Below are positions 9,215 through 17,306 of a stretch of 64,000 bases of DNA, in pieces; positions within the stretch are counted from its first letter, which is position 1; each line of letters begins with the position of its first letter. The stretch comes from Bradyrhizobium yuanmingense (GTDB lineage Bacteria; Pseudomonadota; Alphaproteobacteria; Rhizobiales; Xanthobacteraceae), in NCBI RefSeq assembly GCF_900094575.1, contig NZ_FMAE01000010.1, forward strand, positions 1 through 64,000, given 5' to 3'. Under the pieces are notes generated by a model. The model did not search any database. It saw only the letters and a list, made by a program, of their open reading frames with translations, and was not told the DNA's origin. The position numbers were made by a program, and so were the translations under genes.

Positions 9215-10414
9215 TTAGGCGACTTGAGCCTTGGTCATCGGCACCACGTCGCGTCCCTTCAGCACATCCATCGCCGCGAGCACGCCGCCGCTCCGGTGCG
9301 GGATCTTTGCGAGGTCGAGGCCCATCTCGACGCCTGCAAGCGTGCCCATCAGCATCAGATCGTTGAAGTGGCCGATATGACCGATGCGGAACACCTTGCC
9401 CTTGACCTTGTTCAGGCCGGTGCCGAGCGACATGTCGAAGTTTTCCAGCACCACCTTGCGGAAGGCGTCGGCATCAAAGCCCTCGGGCACGCGCACGCCG
9501 GTCAGCGCCGGCGAATGCGCGGCGGGATCGGCACACTGCGTCTCGAGGCCCCAGACCTTGACCGCAGCACGCGTCGCGGCGCTGTGGCGCTTGTGGCGGG
9601 TCCAGACGTTCTCCAGCCCCTCCTCCTCCAGCATCTTCACCGCTTCGCGCAGGCCGTAGAGCAGGTTCGTTGCGGGCGTGTAGGGGAAGGTGCCGAGCTT
9701 GTTGAAGCTGATGACCTCCTGCCAGTCCCAGTATGAGCGCATGCCGGGGTTGGCTTTGGCGACCGCGAGCGCCTTCTCCGAGACGGCGTTGAAGCCGAGG
9801 CCCGGCGGCAGCATCAGGCCCTTCTGCGAGCCGGCGACCGAAACGTCGATGCCCCAGGCGTCGTGCTCATATTCCATCGAGCCGAGCCCGGAGATGGTGT
9901 CGACCATCAGCAGCGCCGGATGCTTGGTGCGGTCGAGGATCTTGCGCACCTCCAGCGGCGGCGTCACGCAGCCGGTCGAGGTCTCGTTGTGCACGACGCA
10001 GACCGCCTTGATGGCGTGCTGCTTGTCGGCGGCAAGGCGCTTCTCGATCTCCGCAAGATCGGCACCATGGCGCCAGTCGCTCGGGATGAAGTCGACATCG
10101 AGCTTGAACTTGTCGGCGATGCCGCGCCACAGCACGGCGAACTGGCCGGTCTCGCACATCAAGACCTTGTCGCCGGGCGCGAACACGTTGACCATCGCCG
10201 CTTCCCAGGCGCCGGTACCGGACGAGGGGAAGATGATCACGGGCTGCTTGGTGCGGAATACGCGCTGCATTGCGGCAAGCACGGCAAAACCGAGCTCGGC
10301 GAACTCCGGACCGCGATGGTCCAAAGTCGGCATATCCATCGCCCGCAGCACCCGATCGGGCACGTTGGTCGGTCCTGGAATCTGTAAGAAATGCCTTCCA
10401 GTATGCACGGTCAT
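9215..10414 (-). CDS. Class V aminotransferase, serine/alanine-glyoxylate type (copy 1)
   Basis: PLP-dependent fold-type I enzyme of 399 residues. It starts MTVHTGRHFLQIPGPTNVPD with GGAAGG upstream at 10414. Family landmarks are the IPGPTNVP substrate segment, FPSSGTGAWEAA (phosphate cup), VHNETSTG, the MVDTISGLGS aspartate region and the Schiff-base lysine in AGSQKGLMLPPGLGF. These fit serine-glyoxylate or alanine-glyoxylate aminotransferase, which makes glycine from glyoxylate. It is a close paralog of the next gene, 147 bp upstream in the same direction. The donor amino acid cannot be decided from sequence alone. Confidence 0.92.
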   Translation of the reverse strand: MTVHTGRHFLQIPGPTNVPDRVLRAMDMPTLDHRGPEFAELGFAVLAAMQRVFRTKQPVIIFPSSGTGAWEAAMVNVFAPGDKVLMCETGQFAVLWRGIADKFKLDVDFIPSDWRHGADLAEIEKRLAADKQHAIKAVCVVHNETSTGCVTPPLEVRKILDRTKHPALLMVDTISGLGSMEYEHDAWGIDVSVAGSQKGLMLPPGLGFNAVSEKALAVAKANPGMRSYWDWQEVISFNKLGTFPYTPATNLLYGLREAVKMLEEEGLENVWTRHKRHSAATRAAVKVWGLETQCADPAAHSPALTGVRVPEGFDADAFRKVVLENFDMSLGTGLNKVKGKVFRIGHIGHFNDLMLMGTLAGVEMGLDLAKIPHRSGGVLAAMDVLKGRDVVPMTKAQVA

Positions 10415-10561
10415 CGGCGTCCTTCCCGGTCTTGCCTTGGTTTGGTGGGCGCCGAATAGCACCATTTGACCGGCTTGTCCTCTCCTCCAAAGGGTCCCTC
10501 GCGCATAGCGGACCGGCCTGCCCTCAGCCGCTCCGTCGCGACCACCTTTGCGTGCCGACCT

Positions 10562-11764
10562 TTACGTGCCGACGATCTTCAGATGCGGCGCGGCATTGCC
10601 CTGCGGGCGCTGCTCCAGCAGCTTCATCGCGACATCCACACCGCCGGAGCGGTGCGGCACGCCGGCGACCGACAGGCCCATTTCGACACCGGTGAGTGCG
10701 CCGAGCAGCGTCAGCGCATTGCATTCGCCGAGATGGCCGATGCGGAAGACCTTGCCGGCGACCTTCGACAGGCCCGAGCCGAGCGACATGTTGTAATTGT
10801 CGAGCACGACTTTCCGGAACTGATCGGCATCATGCCCCGGAGGCATCAGCACGGCCGTGAGCACCGGCGAGAACTCCGAAGGCTCCTGGCACAGCACTTC
10901 GAGACCCCAATGGTTGACCGCGGCCCGCGTCGCTGCCGCCAAGCGCTGATGCCGCGCAAAAACATTGTCGAGCCCCTCCTCGAGCAGCATCGCGATCGCC
11001 TCGCGCAAGCCGTAGAGCAGATTGGTCGCGGGCGTATAGGGGAAGAAACCCTTGGCGTTGGGCTTGAGCATCTCCTCCCAGTCGAAATAGGAGCGCGGCA
11101 TCTTGTTGGTTCTGGACGCAGCCAAGGCCTTGTCCGAAATCGCGTTGAAGCCGAGACCGGGCGGCAGCATGAAACCCTTCTGCGAGCAGCTGACGCTGAC
11201 ATCGACCTTCCACGCGTCGTGACGATAGTCGACCGAGCCGAGCGAGGAGATGGTGTCGACCATCAAGAGTGCCGGATGCGAGGCGCGGTCGATCGCGGCG
11301 CGGATCTCGGCGATGCGGCTGGTCGCGCCGGTCGAGGTCTCGTTGTGCACGACCATCACCGCCTTTATGGTGCGCGCGGCGTCTTCGGAGAGCCTGGCCT
11401 CGATCACCGTGGGATCGGCGCCGCGGCGCCAGTCGCCCGGGACGAAATCAACCTCGATGCCGAAGCGGGCGGCCATCTGCCGCCACATCGTGGCGAAGTG
11501 GCCGGTCTCGACCATCAGCACCTTGTCGCCCGGCGACAGCGTGTTGACGATCGCGGCTTCCCAGGCGCCGGTCCCCGACGAGGGGAAGATCACGACCGGC
11601 CCCCGGGTCTGGAAGATCTGCTGGCTGCCTTCGAGCACGGTGCGGCCGAGCTCGCCGAATTCGGCGCTGCGGTGGTCGATGACAGGCATGTCCATCGCGC
11701 GCAGGACGCGCTCGGGGACCGGGCTCGGGCCCGGAATCTGCAGGAAATGGTGTCCCTGAGGCAT
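10562..11764 (-). CDS. Class V aminotransferase, serine/alanine-glyoxylate type (copy 2)
   Basis: A 400-residue paralog of the neighbouring aminotransferase, clearly alike along the whole length (HFLQIPGPSPVPERVLRAMDMP, FPSSGTGAWEAA, VHNETSTG, MVDTISSLGS, SCSQKGFMLPPGLGF). The active-site lysine is in SQKG. It is the first gene of the leftward operon. It faces the GntR regulator across a 133-bp divergent promoter that holds a pseudo-palindrome at 11807. Differences in the substrate-facing segments (CVTPPLEV versus ATSRIAEI, AGSQK versus SCSQK) suggest that the two copies differ in donor or acceptor preference (inference). Confidence 0.92.
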   Translation of the reverse strand: MPQGHHFLQIPGPSPVPERVLRAMDMPVIDHRSAEFGELGRTVLEGSQQIFQTRGPVVIFPSSGTGAWEAAIVNTLSPGDKVLMVETGHFATMWRQMAARFGIEVDFVPGDWRRGADPTVIEARLSEDAARTIKAVMVVHNETSTGATSRIAEIRAAIDRASHPALLMVDTISSLGSVDYRHDAWKVDVSVSCSQKGFMLPPGLGFNAISDKALAASRTNKMPRSYFDWEEMLKPNAKGFFPYTPATNLLYGLREAIAMLLEEGLDNVFARHQRLAAATRAAVNHWGLEVLCQEPSEFSPVLTAVLMPPGHDADQFRKVVLDNYNMSLGSGLSKVAGKVFRIGHLGECNALTLLGALTGVEMGLSVAGVPHRSGGVDVAMKLLEQRPQGNAAPHLKIVGT

Positions 11765-11806
11765 GCAAAGCTCCTTTTCGGCAGGTTATGGCCGGCTCCG
11801 CCGGCT

Positions 11807-11822
11807 ATTTTGCATTCATTTT
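11807..11822. promoter_or_regulatory. Candidate operator for the GntR regulator (site 1)
   Basis: ATTTTGCATTCATTTT in the divergent promoter between the aminotransferase operon and gntR. It shares 12 identical bases with site 2 at 12662. The left half follows the ATTnTGnnnnCAnAAT symmetry fully and the right half only partly. It is centred 50 bp upstream of the aminotransferase start. Confidence 0.5.
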
Positions 11823-11897
11823 TTGTCCCTTCAATCGAAATCTGGTATTCGATTGCGAGCGTCGACGCGATCAACCGGGCAAACTACTGTGCTGCAA

Positions 11898-12644
11898 ATG
11901 AAATCCACGATTCCCGACACCGGGGTTCCGATCACCCCGTCCCCCGGCAATGGCGATCGCCAGGAAAACCGTCACGAGGCCTCGCTGCATGGCGAGATCC
12001 TGCTGCGGCTGCGCGATTACGTGGTCGAGGGCAATATTCCTGAGGGCGCGCGCGTTCCCGAGCGGCAGCTCTGCGAGATGCTTGGCATCTCCCGCACGCC
12101 GTTGCGCGAGGCGCTCAAGGTGCTCGCCGCCGAGGGCCTGATCGAGCTACTGCCCAACCGCGGCGCGCGCGTGCGCCAGCTCAGCCAGCGCGACCTCGAA
12201 GAACTGTTCGACGTCATGGCGGGCCTGGAAAGCCTAGCCGGGCGCCTCGCCTGCGAAGCCATAACGGATGCGGAAATCACGGCGATCGAGCAGCTGCACT
12301 ACGAGATGTACGGCCACTACCTGCATCGCGACATGCACGGCTATTTCCAGGCCAACCAGCGCATCCACGAGAGCATCGTCGATGCCGCACGCAACGATAC
12401 GCTGAAGAGTGCCTATGCCAATTTCGCCGGCCGCATTCGCCGCGTCCGCTACTCCGCCAATTTCGCCCGCAAGCGGCAGCGCTGGGCGGAAGCCATGCGC
12501 GAGCACGAGGCCATCCTCGATGCGCTGCGCCGCCGCGCCGGGAGCGAGCTCAGCGACGTCCTGTTCCAGCATCTGCGCAACAAACGGACGGCAGCGATCG
12601 AGCACCTGACCGAGCCCCAAGAGGGCGCGCCGGCATCGCCTTGA
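11898..12644 (+). CDS. GntR-family transcriptional regulator with FCD domain
   Basis: A 248-residue regulator. A winged helix-turn-helix occupies roughly residues 30-100 (GEILLRLRDYVVEG, VPERQLCEMLGISRTPLREA, VLAAEGLIELLPNRGARV). An all-helical FCD ligand-binding domain follows (LFDVMAGLESLAGRLACEA, FQANQRIHESIVDAARN, EHEAILDALRRR), whose histidines usually bind a metal that contacts a carboxylate effector. ATG 11898 is chosen; a GTG 9 bp upstream is possible and neither has a strong ribosome site. It sits between the aminotransferase operon and the glycolate/lactate dehydrogenase operon, whose promoters share a motif, so it probably controls both in response to a hydroxy- or keto-acid. Confidence 0.9.
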   Translation: MKSTIPDTGVPITPSPGNGDRQENRHEASLHGEILLRLRDYVVEGNIPEGARVPERQLCEMLGISRTPLREALKVLAAEGLIELLPNRGARVRQLSQRDLEELFDVMAGLESLAGRLACEAITDAEITAIEQLHYEMYGHYLHRDMHGYFQANQRIHESIVDAARNDTLKSAYANFAGRIRRVRYSANFARKRQRWAEAMREHEAILDALRRRAGSELSDVLFQHLRNKRTAAIEHLTEPQEGAPASP

Positions 12645-12661
12645 GGGCGCCCGGCTTGCCC

Positions 12662-12677
12662 ATTTTGCATTCACAAT
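12662..12677. promoter_or_regulatory. Candidate operator for the GntR regulator (site 2)
   Basis: ATTTTGCATTCACAAT, a 16-bp sequence with full ATTnTGnnnnCAnAAT dyad symmetry, lies in the 103-bp gap between gntR and the FAD/Fe-S dehydrogenase. It is centred about 78 bp upstream of the dehydrogenase start. Its first 12 bases are identical to site 1. Confidence 0.55.
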
Positions 12678-12747
12678 ATGGTCGATCAGGAACCACAATG
12701 AATATCCCAGCAAGGCTGAGCCTCGCCGGGTCAGTCCGGGATCAGGG

Positions 12748-15723
12748 ATGACGAACGCCTCCTCGCTCGAACGGCGCCTGCGGTCGGAATTGACCGGCGA
12801 CGTGCTGTTCGACGGCTTCAGCCGCGGCCGCTACGCCACCGACGCCTCGTTCTACCAGATCATGCCGGCTGGCGTGGTGGCCCCCAAGACCATGGACGAG
12901 GCCTTGCGGGCGCTGGCGATCGCGCGCGACGAGGGGCTGAAGGTCACCCCGCGCGGCGGCGGCACCTCGCAATGCGGCCAGACCGTCAATGACGGTCTCG
13001 TGGTCGATCTCTCCAAGCACCTCAACCGGATCCTGTCGCTTGATGTCGAAGGCCGCACCTGCGTGGTGGAGCCCGGCATCGTGCTGGACGACCTCAACCG
13101 CCAGCTCAAAAAGCACGGCCTGTGGTTTCCGGTCGACGTCTCCACGGCCTCCCGCGCCACCATCGGCGGCATGGCCGGCAACAATTCCTGTGGCGGCCGC
13201 TCGCTGCGCTACGGCACCATGCGCGACAACACGCTGTCGATGGAGGCATCGCTCGCCGACGGCACGCTGGGCCGTTTTGGCGAGGTCGCGCGCGATCTCT
13301 CCGACCTCGAGGCCGGCGACAGCACCCGCGCCCTGTTCCGCGACATGCTCGACCTTGGCACCCGCGAGGCCGACGAGATCGCCGCGCGCTTCCCAAAGGT
13401 GCAGCGCCGCGTCGGCGGCTACAATCTCGATGCGCTGGTGCCGCGCAACGCGCCGAACAACATGGCGCATCTGTTGGTCGGCTCCGAAGGCACCCTCGCC
13501 TTCACCACCAAGGTCGAGCTGAAGCTGTGGCCCGTGATCCGCAACAAGGCGCTCGGCGTCTGCCATTTCGGCAGCTTCTACGAGGCCATGGATGCGGCCC
13601 AGCACCTCGTCAAGCTCAAGCCGATTGCGGTCGAGCTGGTCGACCGCACCATGATCGCGCTCGGCCGCGACATTGCGATGTTCGCACCCGTGATCTCCGC
13701 GGCGATCAAGGGCGATCCGGATGCCGTGCTGGTGGTCGAATTCGCTGAAGAAGACCAGTCGGACAATCTGGTGCGCCTCAAACAGCTCAGCGAGCTGATG
13801 GCTGATCTCGGCTTCGGCTGGAACAACGACACGCGCAAATGGGGCGGCGTGGTCGAGATCACCGAACCCGCGCTGCAGAGCGGCATCGCCGATTTCCGCG
13901 CGGCCGGCCTCAACGTGATGATGTCGATGAAGCAGGAGGGCAAGCCGGTCTCCTTCGTCGAAGACTGCGCGGTGCCGCTGCCGCACCTCGCCGACTACAC
14001 CGCGCGGCTGAACGAAGTCTTCGCCAAGCACGGCACCAGCGGCACGATGTACGCGCACGCCTCCGAAGGCTGCCTGCATGTGCGCCCCGTTCTGAACCTG
14101 AAGCTGGAGAAGGACGTCAAGGCGATGCGCGCCATCGCCGAAGAGGCCTTCGCCCTGGTGCGCGAGTACAAGGGCTCGCATTCCGGCGAGCACGGCGACG
14201 GGCTGGTGCGCTCCGAATTCCACGAGGCCATGTTCGGCGAGCGCCTCGTCGCCGACTTCAGGGAGGTGAAGCAGCGCTTCGATCCTGCCGGCCTGCTCAA
14301 TCCCGGCAAGATCGTCGATGCGCCCAGGATGGACGACCGCTCGCTGTTCCGCTTCAAGCCCGATTATCGGGTCGGCGAACTGAAGACGAAGCTCGACTGG
14401 TCCGCTTATCCCGGCGCCGGCGGCGGTTTCCAGGGCGCGGTCGAGATGTGCAACAACAACGGCGCCTGCCGCAAGCTCGAGGGCGGCGTGATGTGCCCGT
14501 CCTATCGCGCCACGCGCAACGAGAAGGACGTTACCCGCGGCCGCGCCAATACGCTGCGGCTTGCGATCTCCGGCCAGCTCGGCCCGGATGCGCTCGCTTC
14601 CGACGAGATGATGGAGACGCTCAAACTCTGCGTCTCCTGCAAGGCCTGCCGCCATGAATGCCCGACCGGCGTCGACATGGCCAAGATGAAGATCGAGGTC
14701 CTCGCGGCGCGCGCCGCCAGCCGGGGCCTGACGCTACGCGACCGGCTGGTTGGATATCTGCCGCGCTATGCCGGCCTTGCTTCGCGCTTGGCGCCGCTGG
14801 CTAATTTGCGCAACGGCAGCCCGCTGCTGCGAAGGCTGTTCGAGCGCTTTGCCGACATCAGCGCGCGCCGGGCCCTCCCCGCCTTCCGCCGCGATGTGTT
14901 CGTGCCGCCGGACGAAAGCGTTGGCCCGGAGTCCGGCCGCGAGCTCGTGCTGTTCACTGATACCTTCAACCGCATCTATGAGCGCGAGAATCTCGACGCC
15001 GCGCTGCGCGTGCTCACGGCCGGCGGCTATCGCGTGCATCTGCCGAAGCCGGTGAGCGGGAGCCGTCCGCTGTGCTGCGGCCGCACCTTCCTTTCAGCCG
15101 GCCTTGTCGACGAGGCCAAGGTCGAGCTCGACCGGCTGGTCTCGGCTTTCGCACCCTATGCAGCGCGCGGCGTGCCGATCGTCGGCCTCGAGCCGAGCTG
15201 CCTCCTGACGCTGCGCGACGAGCTCGCTTCGCTGCGCAAGGACGACGACGCCAAGGCGATCGGCGCCCATGCGCTGACCTTCGAGGAGTTTCTGGTGCGC
15301 GAGGCCGAGGCCGGACGGCTGCAACTGCCGCTCGGCAGCGTCGCCGACAAGGCCGTGGTGCACGGCCATTGCCATCAGAAATCCTTCGGCGCCTTCAAGC
15401 CGGTCGAGCAGGTGCTGCGCCTCGTCCCGGGGCTGAAGGTCGAGACCATCGAGTCGAGCTGTTGCGGCATGGCCGGCGCATTCGGCTATGGTGCGGATAC
15501 CTACGATGCCTCGATCGAGATGGCCGAGCTTTCACTGCTGCCGGCCGTGCGGCGCGCGGACCCGGATACGCTGATCGTCGCCGACGGCACCTCCTGCCGT
15601 CACCAGATCCACGACGGCGCCCAGCGCGAGGCGCTTCACGTCGCGCGCGTGCTGGCCATGAGTCTCGATCGTTTCAAGTCCAACGCCACTTCTCCAGCTG
15701 CAAAGGAAACCAGCCATGGCTGA
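12748..15723 (+). CDS. FAD- and Fe-S-binding glycolate/D-lactate dehydrogenase (GlcD-GlpC fusion)
   Basis: A 991-residue fused oxidoreductase. The N-terminal half is a PCMH FAD domain (PRGGGTSQCGQTV, GNNSCGGRSLRYG, LVGSEGTLAF), followed by an FAD-oxidase C domain (HASEGCLHVRP, SGEHGDGLVRSEF). Around residues 568-640 are two cysteine clusters (CNNNGAC and CVSCKACRHECPTG) for 4Fe-4S centres. The C-terminal half has CCG domains (CCGRTFLSAG near 776, HCHQKSF, SCCGMAGAFGYG near 906). It oxidises a 2-hydroxy acid such as glycolate or D-lactate and passes electrons to the quinone pool. Glycolate fits the glyoxylate aminotransferases upstream. Its end overlaps the next gene by 8 bp, indicating translational coupling. 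Confidence 0.93.
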   Translation: MTNASSLERRLRSELTGDVLFDGFSRGRYATDASFYQIMPAGVVAPKTMDEALRALAIARDEGLKVTPRGGGTSQCGQTVNDGLVVDLSKHLNRILSLDVEGRTCVVEPGIVLDDLNRQLKKHGLWFPVDVSTASRATIGGMAGNNSCGGRSLRYGTMRDNTLSMEASLADGTLGRFGEVARDLSDLEAGDSTRALFRDMLDLGTREADEIAARFPKVQRRVGGYNLDALVPRNAPNNMAHLLVGSEGTLAFTTKVELKLWPVIRNKALGVCHFGSFYEAMDAAQHLVKLKPIAVELVDRTMIALGRDIAMFAPVISAAIKGDPDAVLVVEFAEEDQSDNLVRLKQLSELMADLGFGWNNDTRKWGGVVEITEPALQSGIADFRAAGLNVMMSMKQEGKPVSFVEDCAVPLPHLADYTARLNEVFAKHGTSGTMYAHASEGCLHVRPVLNLKLEKDVKAMRAIAEEAFALVREYKGSHSGEHGDGLVRSEFHEAMFGERLVADFREVKQRFDPAGLLNPGKIVDAPRMDDRSLFRFKPDYRVGELKTKLDWSAYPGAGGGFQGAVEMCNNNGACRKLEGGVMCPSYRATRNEKDVTRGRANTLRLAISGQLGPDALASDEMMETLKLCVSCKACRHECPTGVDMAKMKIEVLAARAASRGLTLRDRLVGYLPRYAGLASRLAPLANLRNGSPLLRRLFERFADISARRALPAFRRDVFVPPDESVGPESGRELVLFTDTFNRIYERENLDAALRVLTAGGYRVHLPKPVSGSRPLCCGRTFLSAGLVDEAKVELDRLVSAFAPYAARGVPIVGLEPSCLLTLRDELASLRKDDDAKAIGAHALTFEEFLVREAEAGRLQLPLGSVADKAVVHGHCHQKSFGAFKPVEQVLRLVPGLKVETIESSCCGMAGAFGYGADTYDASIEMAELSLLPAVRRADPDTLIVADGTSCRHQIHDGAQREALHVARVLAMSLDRFKSNATSPAAKETSHG

Positions 15724-16144
15724 CCTCACCCTCGACACCGCCCGAAAAATCCTCGACGCCGCCTTCGCGAAGGCCGGCGAGCTCAAGCTGAAGCCGCTGG
15801 TCGTCACCATCCTGGACGCGCGCGGCGTGCTCAAGCTCGCGGCCGCGCAGGACGGCACCAGCCTGATGCGCGCCGACATCGCGCATGGCAAGGCCTATGG
15901 CGCGCTCGCCATGGGCATGGGCTCGCGCGCTTTGTTCCAGCGCGCGCAGGAGCAGGCCTATTTCATCGATGCCGTGAACACGATCGCCAAGGGCGCGCTG
16001 GTGCCGGTCCCCGGCGGCGTGCTGATCATGGATGGCACCACCCTGCTCGGCGCGGTCGGCGTCTCCGGCGATACGTCCGACAATGACGAAGCCTGCGCGG
16101 TGGCGGGGATTCAGGCGGCGGGACTGAAGGCGAACGCGGGGTGA
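15716..16144 (+). CDS. GlcG/HbpS family protein
   Basis: A 142-residue small protein of the GlcG/HbpS family (MADLTLDTARKILDAAFAKA; PLVVTILDARGVLKLAAAQDG; PGGVLIMDGTTLLGAVGVSG), commonly encoded beside glycolate or lactate oxidases. Its biochemical role is unsettled; some members bind heme, others corrinoids or small acids. ATG at 15716 overlaps the dehydrogenase stop by 8 bp, so the two are co-translated. Confidence 0.9.
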   Translation: MADLTLDTARKILDAAFAKAGELKLKPLVVTILDARGVLKLAAAQDGTSLMRADIAHGKAYGALAMGMGSRALFQRAQEQAYFIDAVNTIAKGALVPVPGGVLIMDGTTLLGAVGVSGDTSDNDEACAVAGIQAAGLKANAG

Positions 16145-16148
16145 GATT

Positions 16149-16345
16149 GTCATTCCGGGGCGCGCCCCTTGGCGCGAGCCCGGAATCCATTTCTCCGCAT
16201 CACTTGCTGCACGATGGATTCCGGGCTCGCGCTACGCGCGCCCCGGAATGACGGCGGAGGATGCGGCTACATTCTCGTTCGTGCCGCCCTGGGTCCCGGC
16301 TCTGCGCAGCGACGCCGACGCGTTGCGGCGCGTCCGGGATGCGAG
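16149..16345. repeat. Bradyrhizobium-type intergenic palindromic repeats
   Basis: This fills the 212-bp gap between two convergent genes. A 16-bp inverted pair GTCATTCCGGGGCGCG / CGCGCCCCGGAATGAC bounds 16149-16252, with inner arms around GAGCCCGGAATCCAT. A second element follows at about 16285-16345 (CTGGGTCCCGGCTCTGCGCAGC ... GCGTCCGGGATGCGAGAGCG). Both resemble dispersed repeats of this genus. No gene is present. Confidence 0.75.
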
Positions 16346-16356
16346 AGCGGATCCCC

Positions 16357-17139
16357 TCACCTCCCCGTCCAGACCGGCTTCCGCTTCTCGCTGAACGCTT
16401 TCAACCCTTCCTTGGCGTCCTCGGTCATCGCGAGCAGTGCGATCTGGCTTTCGGTATAGGCGATGCTCTCGTCGAACGACATCGAGGCGATCGCGCGCAT
16501 GGCGTATTTGCCGCGGCGGATCGCGGTTGGGGATTTGTCGACGATGCGGCCGATCAGCCAGTCAACCTTGGCATCTAACTCGGCGGCCGGCACGATGTAG
16601 TTGAGCAGGCCAGCGGCCTGCGCGGCCCTGGCGTCGAACGGCTCGCCCGTGAGCGCCCATTCGTTGACGAGACGGGGCGGAGCGATGCGCTGCAGCAGGC
16701 TCAGCACCTGCATCGGGAACACGCCGACCTTCACCTCCGGCAGGCCGAAGACGACGTGATCAGCCGCAACCGCCATGTCGGTCATGCACAGAAGGCCCAT
16801 GCCGCCGGCCATGCAGACGCCACTGAGGCGCGCAATCGCCGGCTTCGCGGCGTTCTGTGACAAACGTAACAGATCGGCATAGTCGACATTTGGTTTGGAA
16901 TGATCCATCGCGAAAGCCGCGCCGGAATTCTGCAAGTCGGCGCCCGCGCAGAACGCCTTGTCGCCCGCGCCCGTCAGCACGATGACGCGGACGTCCTTGT
17001 CCTCATGCGCGTCGCGATAGGCTCTTGTGATCCCGGCGATGACCTCGCCGTTCAGCGCGTTGCGTTTCTCCGGCCGGTTGATGGTGATCCAGAACGCCTG
17101 CCCGCGCTTCTCGGTGATGACGGCTGTGGTGTCGGTCAT
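16357..17139 (-). CDS. Enoyl-CoA hydratase/isomerase family protein
   Basis: A 260-residue crotonase starting MTDTTAVITEKRGQAFWITI at 17139; the frame is open upstream but without a better start. Signatures are NRPEKRNALNGEV, VLTGAGDKAFCAGADLQ and GVCMAGGMGLLCMTDMAVAA. The second catalytic glutamate position is kept (FGLPEVKVGVFP), but the first is glycine (GGMGLLC), a pattern of isomerase-like members or others with a single acid. The C-terminus ends in FSEKRKPVWTGR, as in many ECH proteins. It is monocistronic, convergent with glcG and divergent from the caspase-like gene. Confidence 0.9.
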   Translation of the reverse strand: MTDTTAVITEKRGQAFWITINRPEKRNALNGEVIAGITRAYRDAHEDKDVRVIVLTGAGDKAFCAGADLQNSGAAFAMDHSKPNVDYADLLRLSQNAAKPAIARLSGVCMAGGMGLLCMTDMAVAADHVVFGLPEVKVGVFPMQVLSLLQRIAPPRLVNEWALTGEPFDARAAQAAGLLNYIVPAAELDAKVDWLIGRIVDKSPTAIRRGKYAMRAIASMSFDESIAYTESQIALLAMTEDAKEGLKAFSEKRKPVWTGR

Positions 17140-17306
17140 GACATGCTCGCTCGCTTGGTCCCGTTTTGCAGCCATTTGCGGCAGGACCGGCGGCGCGCGC
17201 AAGGGCAATCTGCAGGGTCGCCTCACCATAGCGTGTGGGCGCAACTTCCGCTTCGCGATTGAACTGGGGCTTGCGCGCGCTATCCTGACCGGAGATTTGA
17301 TCACCG

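Noticed and set aside
12742..14655. A leftward frame of over 600 codons opposite the FAD/Fe-S dehydrogenase.
   Set aside because: No start signal and low-complexity His/Arg/Ala composition. The plus strand encodes an unmistakable enzyme.
16149..16345. Insertion sequence remnant.
   Set aside because: Inverted ends are present, but there is no transposase frame, and the elements match short dispersed palindromes.
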